Below are positions 1-6,645 of a stretch of DNA of 64,000 bases, one piece after another. Source of the DNA: Frigoribacterium sp. PhB160 (GTDB taxonomy: Bacteria; Actinomycetota; Actinomycetes; Actinomycetales; Microbacteriaceae); contig NZ_RKIE01000001.1 of NCBI RefSeq assembly GCF_003751785.1, positions 1,775,564 through 1,839,563 of the forward strand, given 5' to 3'. The position numbers and the translations under genes are program-made. The stretch's first letter is position 1, and each line of letters begins with the position of its first letter. Under the pieces are notes generated by a model. That model had not been told where the DNA came from and made no database searches. It worked only from the letters and a program-made list of their open reading frames with translations.

Positions 1-135
1 GTACTGCGACACGTCCTCGCGGCCCTGGTACCGCAGACGCGCGGGGCCATCGGAGACCTCGAACGCCCGGAGAGCGAGGCGATCAGTCCTGATCGGCGTC
101 GGTCGAGCAGAGGACAGTGGCGTTGCCTCAGACAC
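1..135 (-). CDS. GNAT family N-acetyltransferase, N-terminal fragment (runs off the window)
   Basis: Reading leftward from a GTG at 135-133, an open frame gives about 45 residues before the window ends. The peptide contains TDRLALRAF, then VSDGPARLRYQGREDVSQY, which matches the opening strand and helix of RimJ/RimL-type GNAT acetyltransferases (acetyl-CoA:amine acetyl transfer; substrate unknown). A strong Shine-Dalgarno (GGAGGAG) lies 7-8 nt before the GTG, inside the last codons of the recombinase gene. The start overlaps the recombinase stop by a few bases, so the two are probably co-transcribed and translationally coupled. Only the N-terminus is visible. The acetyl-CoA binding motif lies outside the window, so the family call rests on the N-terminal signature alone. 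Confidence 0.6.
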   Translation of the reverse strand, partial: MSEATPLSSARPTPIRTDRLALRAFEVSDGPARLRYQGREDVSQY

Positions 136-706
136 TCTTCTCCTCCCCTCCTCGCTGAATCGTGCGGTAGACCGTCGAACGGGCGACCCCGAAGAGCCCG
201 GCGATCTCGCTGGTCGTGTGCTCGCCGGTGCGGTGCAGCTGCACGAGGTGCTTCTCCTGGGAGGGGGTGAGCTTGGGCTTGCGGCCGCGGAGCTTGCCGG
301 CGGCCTCGGCGATGGCCATGCCCTCCCGGGTGCGGGCCCGGATGAGGTCGGCTTCGAATTCGGCGACCATCCCGAGGACGTTGAACAGGAGCCGGCCGAC
401 AGGGTCGGTGGGGTCGTAGACGGCTCCCCCGAGGTTCAGGGCGACGCCCTTCTTCGTGAGCTCGTCGGCGATGTCGGTCGCGTCTCGCAGCGATCGAGCG
501 AGCCGGTCGAGCTTCGTCACGACCAGGACGTCGCCGGCACGGCACGCGGCCAGCGCCTCGCGGAGCCCCGGCCTGGCTCGAGTCGTCCCCGAGAGGCCGT
601 GGTCGACATGCACGTGTTGATCGTCAACACCCAGTGCTGCAAGACCGTCACGTTGTGCTGCGAGATCATGCCCGGAGGTCGACACGCGGGCGTATCCGAT
701 GAGCAT
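128..706 (-). CDS. Serine recombinase, Hin/Pin invertase-resolvase type
   Basis: 192 aa, the full length expected for a small serine recombinase. The N-terminus (MLIGYARVSTSG) carries the catalytic Ser9 in the YARVS motif. DVLVVTKLDRLARS and the region to about residue 130 (GRLLFNVLGMVAEFEADLIRARTREG) match the resolvase core. RGRKPKLT followed by a helix-turn-helix (residues ~150-185, EIAGLFGVARSTVYR) is the C-terminal DNA-binding domain. Such enzymes invert or resolve DNA between short crossover sites. I cannot see paired crossover sites in the flanks, nor phage or transposon genes nearby. The start is set by a TACAGT hexamer 6 nt upstream (leaderless pattern). The gene overlaps the start of a GNAT gene. 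It may mark an island edge or be a stand-alone remnant. Confidence 0.9.
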   Translation of the reverse strand: MLIGYARVSTSGHDLAAQRDGLAALGVDDQHVHVDHGLSGTTRARPGLREALAACRAGDVLVVTKLDRLARSLRDATDIADELTKKGVALNLGGAVYDPTDPVGRLLFNVLGMVAEFEADLIRARTREGMAIAEAAGKLRGRKPKLTPSQEKHLVQLHRTGEHTTSEIAGLFGVARSTVYRTIQRGGEEKSV

Positions 707-712
707 CCGATG

Positions 713-718
713 ACTGTA
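713..718 (-). promoter_or_regulatory. -10 box (TACAGT) of the recombinase, leaderless
   Basis: TACAGT on the minus strand lies exactly 6 nt before the ATG of the recombinase, so transcription would start at or next to the start codon. No Shine-Dalgarno is present. Confidence 0.5.
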
Positions 719-875
719 GCGTTTGAACCCCCATCACCGGGCATTTTTGCGGGACAGGCATACGCGAATCCACAGGCCAGACCCCACTTGACCTCAGCCG
801 ACCCAGACGGGCCCGAGCAGGTGTCCCGATGAACGACCCCGCCCGGGCGCCCCCGCTCCCCCAGCGAGCCCGGGT

Positions 876-881
876 TATCCT
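876..881 (+). promoter_or_regulatory. Candidate -10 box (TATCCT) for the lysozyme-like gene
   Basis: TATCCT lies 32 nt upstream of the GTG at 914 and would give a short 5' UTR containing the GGAGGA ribosome-binding site. Confidence 0.35.
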
Positions 882-913
882 CGGATGCCCGACCCGACCT
901 GGAGGACCGACCC

Positions 914-1513
914 GTGCGCCGTGTGCTGATCGCCGCCTCCGTCGTGTTCTGCGCGGGAGCGCTGGCCCTCGTCGTCGCCGTCGTCATGGTCGTCTCGTCG
1001 CTCGCCGGTCCCCGCTCCGCCCCCGACACCGCCGCGATCACGAGCGGCCCGGTCTGCCCCGACGTCGAGCCCGTCGTCGTCGGCACGATCTCGGTGCCCG
1101 CGGGCCCGATCGCCGGCTACTGCCAGGACCGCCTCGTCAACGCCGCCTGGATCATGGAGGCGGCGAAGGCCCAGGGCATCGGCACCCACACCCAGGCCAT
1201 CGGCGTGATGACGGCGATGGGCGAGTCGAGCCTCCGCAACATCGACTACGGCGACGCCGCCGGACCCGACAGCCGCGGGCTCTTCCAGCAGCGCGACAAC
1301 GGCCTCTGGGGCACCTACGAGCAGCGCATGGACCCCTACACGGCCGCCACCAGCTTCTTCACGAAGCTCGTCGCCATCCCGGGCTGGAAGGACCTCACCC
1401 CCACCCAGGCGGCCCACGCCGTGCAGGTCAACGCCGACCCCGACCACTACACGCGCTGGTGGGCGGACGCCGAGACGGTCGTCGCGGCGCTCACGGCGAG
1501 CCCGGCACCGTAG
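914..1513 (+). CDS. Secreted lysozyme-like / peptidoglycan hydrolase family protein
   Basis: 199 aa. Residues ~4-30 form an uncleaved-type membrane anchor or signal (LIAASVVFCAGALALVVAVVMVV), so the rest lies outside the membrane. Residues ~75-190 contain IMEAAKAQGI, VMTAMGESSLRNIDYGD, SRGLFQQRDNGLWGT and MDPYTAATSFFTKL. This arrangement is seen in lysozyme-like domains of actinobacterial and phage tail/conjugation proteins. The Glu in the MGESSL motif is the likely catalytic acid. Those families cleave peptidoglycan glycan strands, and activity here is inferred. The GTG start has GGAGGA about 8 nt upstream. Single gene between divergent and convergent neighbours. Confidence 0.75.
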   Translation: MRRVLIAASVVFCAGALALVVAVVMVVSSLAGPRSAPDTAAITSGPVCPDVEPVVVGTISVPAGPIAGYCQDRLVNAAWIMEAAKAQGIGTHTQAIGVMTAMGESSLRNIDYGDAAGPDSRGLFQQRDNGLWGTYEQRMDPYTAATSFFTKLVAIPGWKDLTPTQAAHAVQVNADPDHYTRWWADAETVVAALTASPAP

Positions 1514-1570
1514 GCGACGGCCTCCGGAACGGGACCATGCCGCGAGGCCGGCCCGCGCCTCCTCGTGGGG

Positions 1571-2080
1571 TCACCAGCCGAGGGTGCCGGGCGCTCCCTT
1601 GAAGGGGCCGACGACGCGCGACGTCACCCAGCCGCCGTAGAAGTCTCCCGCCTGCGCGGCGACGACCTCGCCGTCGACCTCGCACGAGTCCATGCGCCCG
1701 GGGTAGACCGCGACGTGGTCGACGAGCATCTCGAAGCCCGGCCACGGCGTGGCGTAGTACCAGGCCGCCGAGGAGGCGCGGCGTCCGCCGCCGAGGACGT
1801 CCAGGTACCCGGCACGCCCCTTGAACTCGCACATGCTCGCGCCGTCCGCCTGTGCCAGCGCTCCCGGCACGAACGACGACCGGGGCAGGTAGTAGACCGG
1901 CGGGTGGCTCGTCTCGAGCACGCGGTACGACGCGGTCGCGTCGGCCACGACCTCGCCGCCGAGGCGCACGACTAGGCGCTCGGTGCTGGGCTCGACGCGG
2001 GGCGGGCGCGGGTAGTCCCAGACGGACTCCTGGCCGGGGCCGGGCTCCTCGGGGCGGACGGGCTCGCGCTTGGCTCTCAT
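1571..2080 (-). CDS. DUF427 domain-containing protein
   Basis: 169 aa. The C-terminal ~120 residues hold a single DUF427 domain: RVLETSHPPVYYLPRSSF, SMCEFKGRAGYLDV and AAWYYATPWPGF are the conserved stretches of this family, which is a compact beta fold of unknown function. The N-terminus (residues 1-45) is charged and proline-rich (KREPVRPEEPGPGQESVWDY). The start chosen is the ATG at 2080, which has a CAGACT hexamer 7 nt upstream. Longer reading of the frame upstream is low-complexity and not conserved-looking. DUF427 proteins are usually stand-alone genes in actinobacteria; nothing in the neighbourhood suggests a pathway. Confidence 0.85.
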   Translation of the reverse strand: MRAKREPVRPEEPGPGQESVWDYPRPPRVEPSTERLVVRLGGEVVADATASYRVLETSHPPVYYLPRSSFVPGALAQADGASMCEFKGRAGYLDVLGGGRRASSAAWYYATPWPGFEMLVDHVAVYPGRMDSCEVDGEVVAAQAGDFYGGWVTSRVVGPFKGAPGTLGW

Positions 2081-2087
2081 GGGAGGC

Positions 2088-2093
2088 AGTCTG
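2088..2093 (-). promoter_or_regulatory. -10-like box (CAGACT) of the DUF427 gene
   Basis: CAGACT on the minus strand, 7 nt before the ATG, fits the YAnnnT leaderless pattern repeated in this window. Confidence 0.3.
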
Positions 2094-2215
2094 CTCCCGC
2101 GGGCTGGGCGCGGCACCGGGTCGGGCAGCGGGACCGGGACCGCGGCGGGCGGGACCGCGGCGGGCGGGCGCGGCTCCGACGGACCTCGGGCCGGTCGGGT
2201 GTCGGCGGGAGCGGG

Positions 2216-2221
2216 CAGGAT
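2216..2221 (+). promoter_or_regulatory. -10-like box (CAGGAT) of the DIP1984-family gene
   Basis: CAGGAT lies 6 nt before the ATG at 2228, with no separate Shine-Dalgarno; this matches the leaderless pattern. Confidence 0.35.
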
Positions 2222-2227
2222 GGCGGC

Positions 2228-2692
2228 ATGAAGCTCGCCGAGGCCCTGATGACCCGCGCCGACCTGCAGCGGCGGATCGAGCAGGTGCGGTCGCGGATCG
2301 CCGCGAACGCCCGCTACCAGGAGGGCGAGGAGCCCCAGGAGGACGCCGCCGCGCTCGTCGCCGAGGTGTCGGAGGCGCTCGACCGCGTCGAGGAGCTCGT
2401 CGTCGCGGTCAACCTCACCAACGCCGCGGTGCAGCTGGCGGACGGTCGCACGATGACGGCGGCCCTCGCTCGACGCGAGACGCTGCGCACCCGCCACGCG
2501 GTGCTGTCCGGCGCGGCCGACGCCGCCCAGGGGCAGGGCGGCGGGTACCGCCAGATGCGCAGCGAGCTCCGGCAGATCTCAGCGCTGCCGGTGGTCGAGC
2601 TCCGTCGCCGAGCCGACGACGTGGCGCGCGAGCTTCGCGAGCTCGACGTCGAGATCCAGCGGACGAACTGGGAGGCCGACCTCCTCACCTGA
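2228..2692 (+). CDS. DIP1984 family protein
   Basis: 154 aa, almost entirely helical and charged. MKLAEALMTRADLQRRIEQVRSRI at the start, RVEELVVAVNLTNA in the middle (~residues 57-70) and SALPVVELRRRADDVARELRELDVEIQRTNWEADL at the end are the recognisable family blocks. DIP1984-family proteins are short coiled-coil proteins of unknown function found across actinobacteria and other bacteria. No signal peptide or membrane segment. The start is supported by the family start and by a -10-like hexamer 6 nt upstream. Stand-alone gene. Confidence 0.85.
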   Translation: MKLAEALMTRADLQRRIEQVRSRIAANARYQEGEEPQEDAAALVAEVSEALDRVEELVVAVNLTNAAVQLADGRTMTAALARRETLRTRHAVLSGAADAAQGQGGGYRQMRSELRQISALPVVELRRRADDVARELRELDVEIQRTNWEADLLT

Positions 2693-2893
2693 CGACGGAC
2701 ACCGCACGGCGAGTCGGTAGACGGCGCCCGGAGCGAGCACGAGCCGTGGCCGGCGGTGAACCCGGCCCCTGTCGGCGCGAGGGCAGCGCCATCCCCGCAT
2801 GATGCAGCCCTGCACGTCGCACAGGCGACTCCTCATCGAGGACGTCTCACCACCGTGTGCTGGCCGGGCCCGTCGAGGGCGGGAACGGGGACC
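2693..2893. other. Intergenic, no gene recognised
   Basis: About 200 bp between the DIP1984-family gene and the end of the minus-strand membrane-protein gene. I find no convincing gene, strong hairpin or repeat here. Confidence 0.4.
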
Positions 2894-4375
2894 TCACCGT
2901 GCGGGGCGCTGCGGGCGCGGCGTGCCCGGCGCGCGCTCGCCCACCGCGGCGTCGGCGACGCGCGGGTCGCGGATCTGCCGCACCGTCTCGTCGAGGTACC
3001 CGCGCGCCGGGACCACGTGCGGCAGCGCCGAGTCCTGCGCCACCGTCCCCGCCATCGACCGGGTGTACCGCAGCGTGCGGACGCTCGGCCCGCGGTTGGC
3101 GCGCCGGTCGCCGGTCTGCTCGATGCGCGCCGCCGACCGCTCGGCCCGCGCGGCCGTGCGGACGATCCGCCGCTCGAGGCGGTCGAGCCTCAGCTCGAGC
3201 CCTTGGTCGCGCCGGTGCGCCCGCCGCAGGTGCCGACCGAGGTGCAGCAGGCGGTCCGTCGTCGTGGTGCCGTCGCGGAACTCGGTGCGGTAGATCATCT
3301 GGTTGATGCCCGCCATGACGACGCCGATCGCGATGCCGAGCAGCAGCGCGAGCCCGAGGGGCGCCCCGGCGACGAGCGCGTCGTCGACGATGCGCACCCC
3401 GATCAGCACTCCGGGCAGCACCATCAGCACGTGCACGAAGACGAGCTGCAGGCGCAGCCCGACCGCGCCCTCGGGCACGACGATCTCGCCGTCGTCGCCC
3501 TTGTGCGCCCGGTGCGCGTGGCCGAAGTGGTGCAGCGAGTAAGCGATGCCGAGGGTGAAGAGCAGCGCGAACACGATCGACGTCGTGAACGCGATCGGGT
3601 CGGTCGCCGGCACGAAGATGTCGACGTTGAGGATGCGCGACATGAAGTAGGCGAACAGCGCGAAGTCGGCGAGCACGAAGCCGAGCAGCAGGCGCTTGCG
3701 GGCCCGCGACTCGGTGCGGTGCTTCTCCGAGCCCGCGTCGAGCGACTCCTCGACGGCGACCGACAGGCGGTCGAGCGTCTCGCGGGCCCCGTCGCGCGTG
3801 ACGGTGCGGCCCGTGGTGTCGACGAGGGGCTCCGAGCCCGAGCGGTCCAGCCGTCGCGAGATGCCGTCGTGCGTCGTGACGAGCGCCGTGAGCCGTCGCG
3901 CCGCGGGGTCGAGGGTGCCGCGGGTACGTCGCGCGAGCCACCGCTCGGCCGCCACCTCGGTCCGCAGCCGGAGCGCCGCCTCCAACGGGGTGTGGCCGTC
4001 CGACGCCGGGTCGAGCTCGGCGCGCAGCCGCTCGTCGTGCAGCCGCGGGGCGCTGAGCGCGTGCCGGGCGGGCAGCGGGCCGACGCCGAACAGCGAGGCC
4101 ACGAGGTCCCCCGACGGCAGCGTCTCGCGCACCGCCGGACGCGAGGAGGCTCGGGCCGGCTGCCCGACGCCCTCCCCCGTCCCCGGCGCGGTCGCGTCGG
4201 GCACCGCGGGCGCCGGTGCACGGCCCGAGGCGGCGGACGCGGCCGCGTGGGCCCGGGTGCCGACCATCGTCGTGCCCGTCGGCACGCGCTCGACGGGCGG
4301 CCCGGCGAGCGGCTCGGCGGGCACGCGCAGCGCGCGGGGGAAGGGCAGGGGCTCGGTGGCCTGGTGGTCGGTCAT
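2894..4375 (-). CDS. Multi-pass membrane protein of unknown function
   Basis: 493 aa. Residues 1-~230 are soluble and Ala/Pro/Arg-rich at first, then charged. Four hydrophobic segments follow at roughly 232-250 (LLLGFVLADFALFAYFM), 263-285 (FTTSIVFALLFTLGIAYSL), 315-335 (LQLVFVHVLMVLPGVLIGV) and 342-362 (PLGLALLLGIAIGVVMAGI). A His-rich loop (LHHFGHAHRAHK) separates segments 2 and 3. The C-terminal ~130 residues are basic and helical (LRRAHRRDQGLELRLDRLERR), probably cytoplasmic coiled coil. I recognise no family. It lies 45 bp after an OmpA-like lipoprotein gene on the same strand, so the two are probably one operon with a shared envelope role. Confidence 0.7.
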   Translation of the reverse strand: MTDHQATEPLPFPRALRVPAEPLAGPPVERVPTGTTMVGTRAHAAASAASGRAPAPAVPDATAPGTGEGVGQPARASSRPAVRETLPSGDLVASLFGVGPLPARHALSAPRLHDERLRAELDPASDGHTPLEAALRLRTEVAAERWLARRTRGTLDPAARRLTALVTTHDGISRRLDRSGSEPLVDTTGRTVTRDGARETLDRLSVAVEESLDAGSEKHRTESRARKRLLLGFVLADFALFAYFMSRILNVDIFVPATDPIAFTTSIVFALLFTLGIAYSLHHFGHAHRAHKGDDGEIVVPEGAVGLRLQLVFVHVLMVLPGVLIGVRIVDDALVAGAPLGLALLLGIAIGVVMAGINQMIYRTEFRDGTTTTDRLLHLGRHLRRAHRRDQGLELRLDRLERRIVRTAARAERSAARIEQTGDRRANRGPSVRTLRYTRSMAGTVAQDSALPHVVPARGYLDETVRQIRDPRVADAAVGERAPGTPRPQRPAR

Positions 4376-4420
4376 GGGGATCGTCCTCGGTTCACGTCGA
4401 CGGCGGGCCGTCGACAGGGG

Positions 4421-5641
4421 TCAGCTGGTGAAGGTGATCTCGACGCGTCGGTTCTGGGCCGCGAGCTGCTCGTCGAAGACGCCCCCGGGCAGGTCGTCCA
4501 CGACCGGCTCGGCGTCGCCGCGGCCGACGACGTCGCCGAACGCGGCGGCGGGGACGCCGAGCCGCACGAGCTCGTCGTGGACGGCCGTCGCCCGGGCGAG
4601 GCTCAGCTGTTCTCCGTCGAGCACGCCCGCCGTGGTGTCGGCCGCGTGGCCGACGACGTTCGCGGCGACGCCCGACGGGCACCGGCCGAGCTCGTCGGCG
4701 ACGCCCTGCAGCGCCGAGGCCGCCGACGAGCCGAGCACGGCCGAGTCGCCGCCGAAGAGCACGGCCGTCGAGAGCACGAGCGGCGCGGTGCAGGGCGTCG
4801 CGTCCGACGAGACCGGCACGACCGGCACGGGCAGGGAGGCTGTGGTCGCCTCGGCGGCCTGCCCCGCGCCTCCGTCGGTGCAGCTCTCGGCGCCCGCGGC
4901 GTCGCAGACGGCGAGCCAGAGCGCGCTGAGGCGCGAGGTCGACGAGATCGACGGCGCGGGCTGCGTTCCGGCGGTGCCGCCGAGGCCGACGAAGGTCACG
5001 TCGTGGCCGGAGAGGTCGGGCAGCGCGCCCTGGTCGGCGAGGGTCGACGCGACGGCGGCCGGGTCGAACGACCAGCCCAGCTGCCGCAGGTCGAGGGGGT
5101 CGGCGGTCTGCACGCCGCTCGACACGACGACGATCGAGCCGGTGTCGTGCAGGGCCGCGGCGGAGGCGAGCACCGAGAGCAGGTCGAGCCCCTCGCCGCC
5201 GGCCTGCAGCGCGCCGATCGTCGACCCGAGCTCGTCGAGGCTCGCGGCCACGGCCTGCTCGCGCTTGTCGGGCACCTGCTGCACGCGGTCGGCGGTGAGC
5301 ATGGGGGTGAGGTCGACCGTGGTCGCTCCCCCTCCCTGCGTGACGACGTCGATCGCCCCCTCGCCCGGCTCGTGCGCCCCCAGCGCGTGGGCCTCGACGG
5401 CGTCGGCCGCCGCCGCGGCGAGGGCCGGTCGGGGCTCGGCCGAGGTGGCGGTCACGCCGACGACCAGCGTGCCGGGCGCCTCGAGGGCGCAGCCGGTGAG
5501 GGCGCCGAGCGCGACGGCGCCGGTCACGGCGAGGGCCACGCCACGGGCGAGGCGGCGTCGGCGGGGCCCCGCGGGCGGGACGACGGACGAGCCGACGAGG
5601 TCGGCGGGCGCGAGCGTGCGGGTGCGGCTGGTGGTGCTCAT
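4421..5641 (-). CDS. Lipoprotein with C-terminal OmpA-like domain
   Basis: 406 aa. After a basic N-terminus (RRRRLARG) comes a hydrophobic signal ending in the lipobox LGALTGC (Cys ~52), so the mature protein should be lipid-anchored outside the membrane. A middle region (~60-260) resembles a von Willebrand-like or regulator fold (SIVVVSSGVQTADPLDL, VTFVGLGG) but I cannot name it. The last ~110 residues match OmpA/MotB peptidoglycan-binding domains: STAVLFGGDSAVL, VVGHAADTT, LSLARATAVHDELVRLGV and AQNRRVEITF. First gene of a two-gene unit with the membrane protein at 2894-4375. A longer upstream reading of the same frame is shadow of the XRE gene region and was rejected. Confidence 0.8.
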   Translation of the reverse strand: MSTTSRTRTLAPADLVGSSVVPPAGPRRRRLARGVALAVTGAVALGALTGCALEAPGTLVVGVTATSAEPRPALAAAAADAVEAHALGAHEPGEGAIDVVTQGGGATTVDLTPMLTADRVQQVPDKREQAVAASLDELGSTIGALQAGGEGLDLLSVLASAAALHDTGSIVVVSSGVQTADPLDLRQLGWSFDPAAVASTLADQGALPDLSGHDVTFVGLGGTAGTQPAPSISSTSRLSALWLAVCDAAGAESCTDGGAGQAAEATTASLPVPVVPVSSDATPCTAPLVLSTAVLFGGDSAVLGSSAASALQGVADELGRCPSGVAANVVGHAADTTAGVLDGEQLSLARATAVHDELVRLGVPAAAFGDVVGRGDAEPVVDDLPGGVFDEQLAAQNRRVEITFTS

Positions 5642-5853
5642 CTGAGGGTCTCCCGGTGTCGGGCCGACGTCGCCGGCTCGGACGGGCGGCGGAGCGCCCG
5701 GCCCTCGAGCGTAGGAAGACCGGCGCCCCCGCCACAGCCTCCCTGGGGATGGTCCGGGCCCGCCCCGGGGATGACCGCCGGTGGTCCTCAGGTCGCGGTC
5801 CGCGCCTCCTCGTGGCCGGTCGTGTGCCTGGGAGGACGCGGGGCGCCGACGCG

Positions 5854-6564
5854 TTACTCGCCCAGACGGCCGGGCGGGGCAGCCCGCACGTGCATCCGCT
5901 CGCCCTGCCGCCCGAAGAGCGAGAGGAACTCGACGTCGCCCGCTCCGACGCGTCCGAACCAGTGCGGGGTGCGGGTGTCGAACTCCGCCGCCTCGCCCGC
6001 CGGCAGCACGAGGTCGAGCTCGCCGAGCACGAGCCGCAGGCGGCCGCGCAGCACGTAGACCCACTCGTAGCCCTCGTGGACGCCCGGCTCGGGCGTGCCC
6101 TCGGGCACCGACGCGGGGATGAGGTGCTTGAAGGCCTGGAGCCCGGAGCCTCCCCGCGAGAGCGGCACGATCAGCTGGCCGTGCCGCCGCACCGGCGTGA
6201 GGTGGATGCGCGGGTCGCCCGTCCGCGGCGCCCCGACGAGCTCGTCGAGGGGCACGCCGTGCACGCGGGCGAGCGGCAGCAGCAGCTCGAGCACCGGTCG
6301 GCGCTGTCCCGACTCGAGCCGCGACAGGGTGCTGACCGAGATGCCGGTCGACGTCGACAGCTCGCCGAGGGTCAGCCCGCGGCTCGTGCGGAGCGCCCGC
6401 AGTCGCGGCCCGACCCCCGCGAGCACGGCATCGGTCGGGTCGGCGCCCGCGTCGGGGGCGGCACCCGCGTCGGGGTCGGCGTGCGTCGGAGGGGCTGTCG
6501 GAGTCGGCGGGGCTGTCGGCGTCGGCTCCGAGTCGTCGGGTCGGGGGTCGCGGGTCGTCGTCAT
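5854..6564 (-). CDS. XRE-family transcriptional regulator with cupin sensor domain
   Basis: 236 aa. Residues 1-45 are a disordered Thr/Pro/Asp tract made of short repeats (TPTAPP twice, DAGAAPDAGAD). Residues ~50-105 are a lambda-repressor-type HTH (LRALRTSRGLTLGELSTSTGISVSTLSRLESGQRRP). Residues ~165-225 are a cupin-2 barrel (GVHEGYEWVYVLRGRLRLVLGE, PAGEAAEFDTRTPHWFG), the usual ligand-binding half of this family. It is transcribed divergently from the oxidoreductase-methyltransferase gene at 6646 and very likely controls it. The start at 6564 has a CAAGCT hexamer 6 nt upstream; the 20 extra codons to 6624 would run through the operator region. Confidence 0.9.
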   Translation of the reverse strand: MTTTRDPRPDDSEPTPTAPPTPTAPPTHADPDAGAAPDAGADPTDAVLAGVGPRLRALRTSRGLTLGELSTSTGISVSTLSRLESGQRRPVLELLLPLARVHGVPLDELVGAPRTGDPRIHLTPVRRHGQLIVPLSRGGSGLQAFKHLIPASVPEGTPEPGVHEGYEWVYVLRGRLRLVLGELDLVLPAGEAAEFDTRTPHWFGRVGAGDVEFLSLFGRQGERMHVRAAPPGRLGE

Positions 6565-6570
6565 GCCGCC

Positions 6571-6599
6571 AGCTTGCCAGGTCGGCAACAGAGCTTGCC
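6571..6599. promoter_or_regulatory. Candidate operator of the XRE-cupin regulator
   Basis: TTGCC-N5-GGCAA (6574-6588) is followed by a further TTGCC at 6595-6599, which with the same GGCAA gives a second inverted pair. AGCTTGCCA also occurs twice as a direct repeat (6571, 6592). The site overlaps the -10-like CAAGCT of the regulator gene and lies 50-70 nt upstream of the divergent gene, so it could control both. Confidence 0.5.
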
Positions 6600-6645
6600 A
6601 CCAGCCGGAGGCGCGTCGCACCATCGATGCAGGAGGTCACCCACC

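Noticed and set aside
128-830. A prophage or transposon at the left edge
   Set aside because: Only the recombinase is present; no terminal repeats, target duplication, tRNA junction or phage genes are visible.
2579-2836. 85-codon minus frame in the gap after the DIP1984-family gene
   Set aside because: Overlaps that gene antisense, has no recognisable motif and no ribosome-binding site.
2756-6058. A 1100-codon open frame opposite the membrane/OmpA genes, and similar long frames elsewhere (for example 8623-11916 and 18354-20714)
   Set aside because: Their translations are Arg/Gly/His-rich with no domain signatures, and the opposite strand carries clear family motifs. High G+C makes such antisense frames expected.
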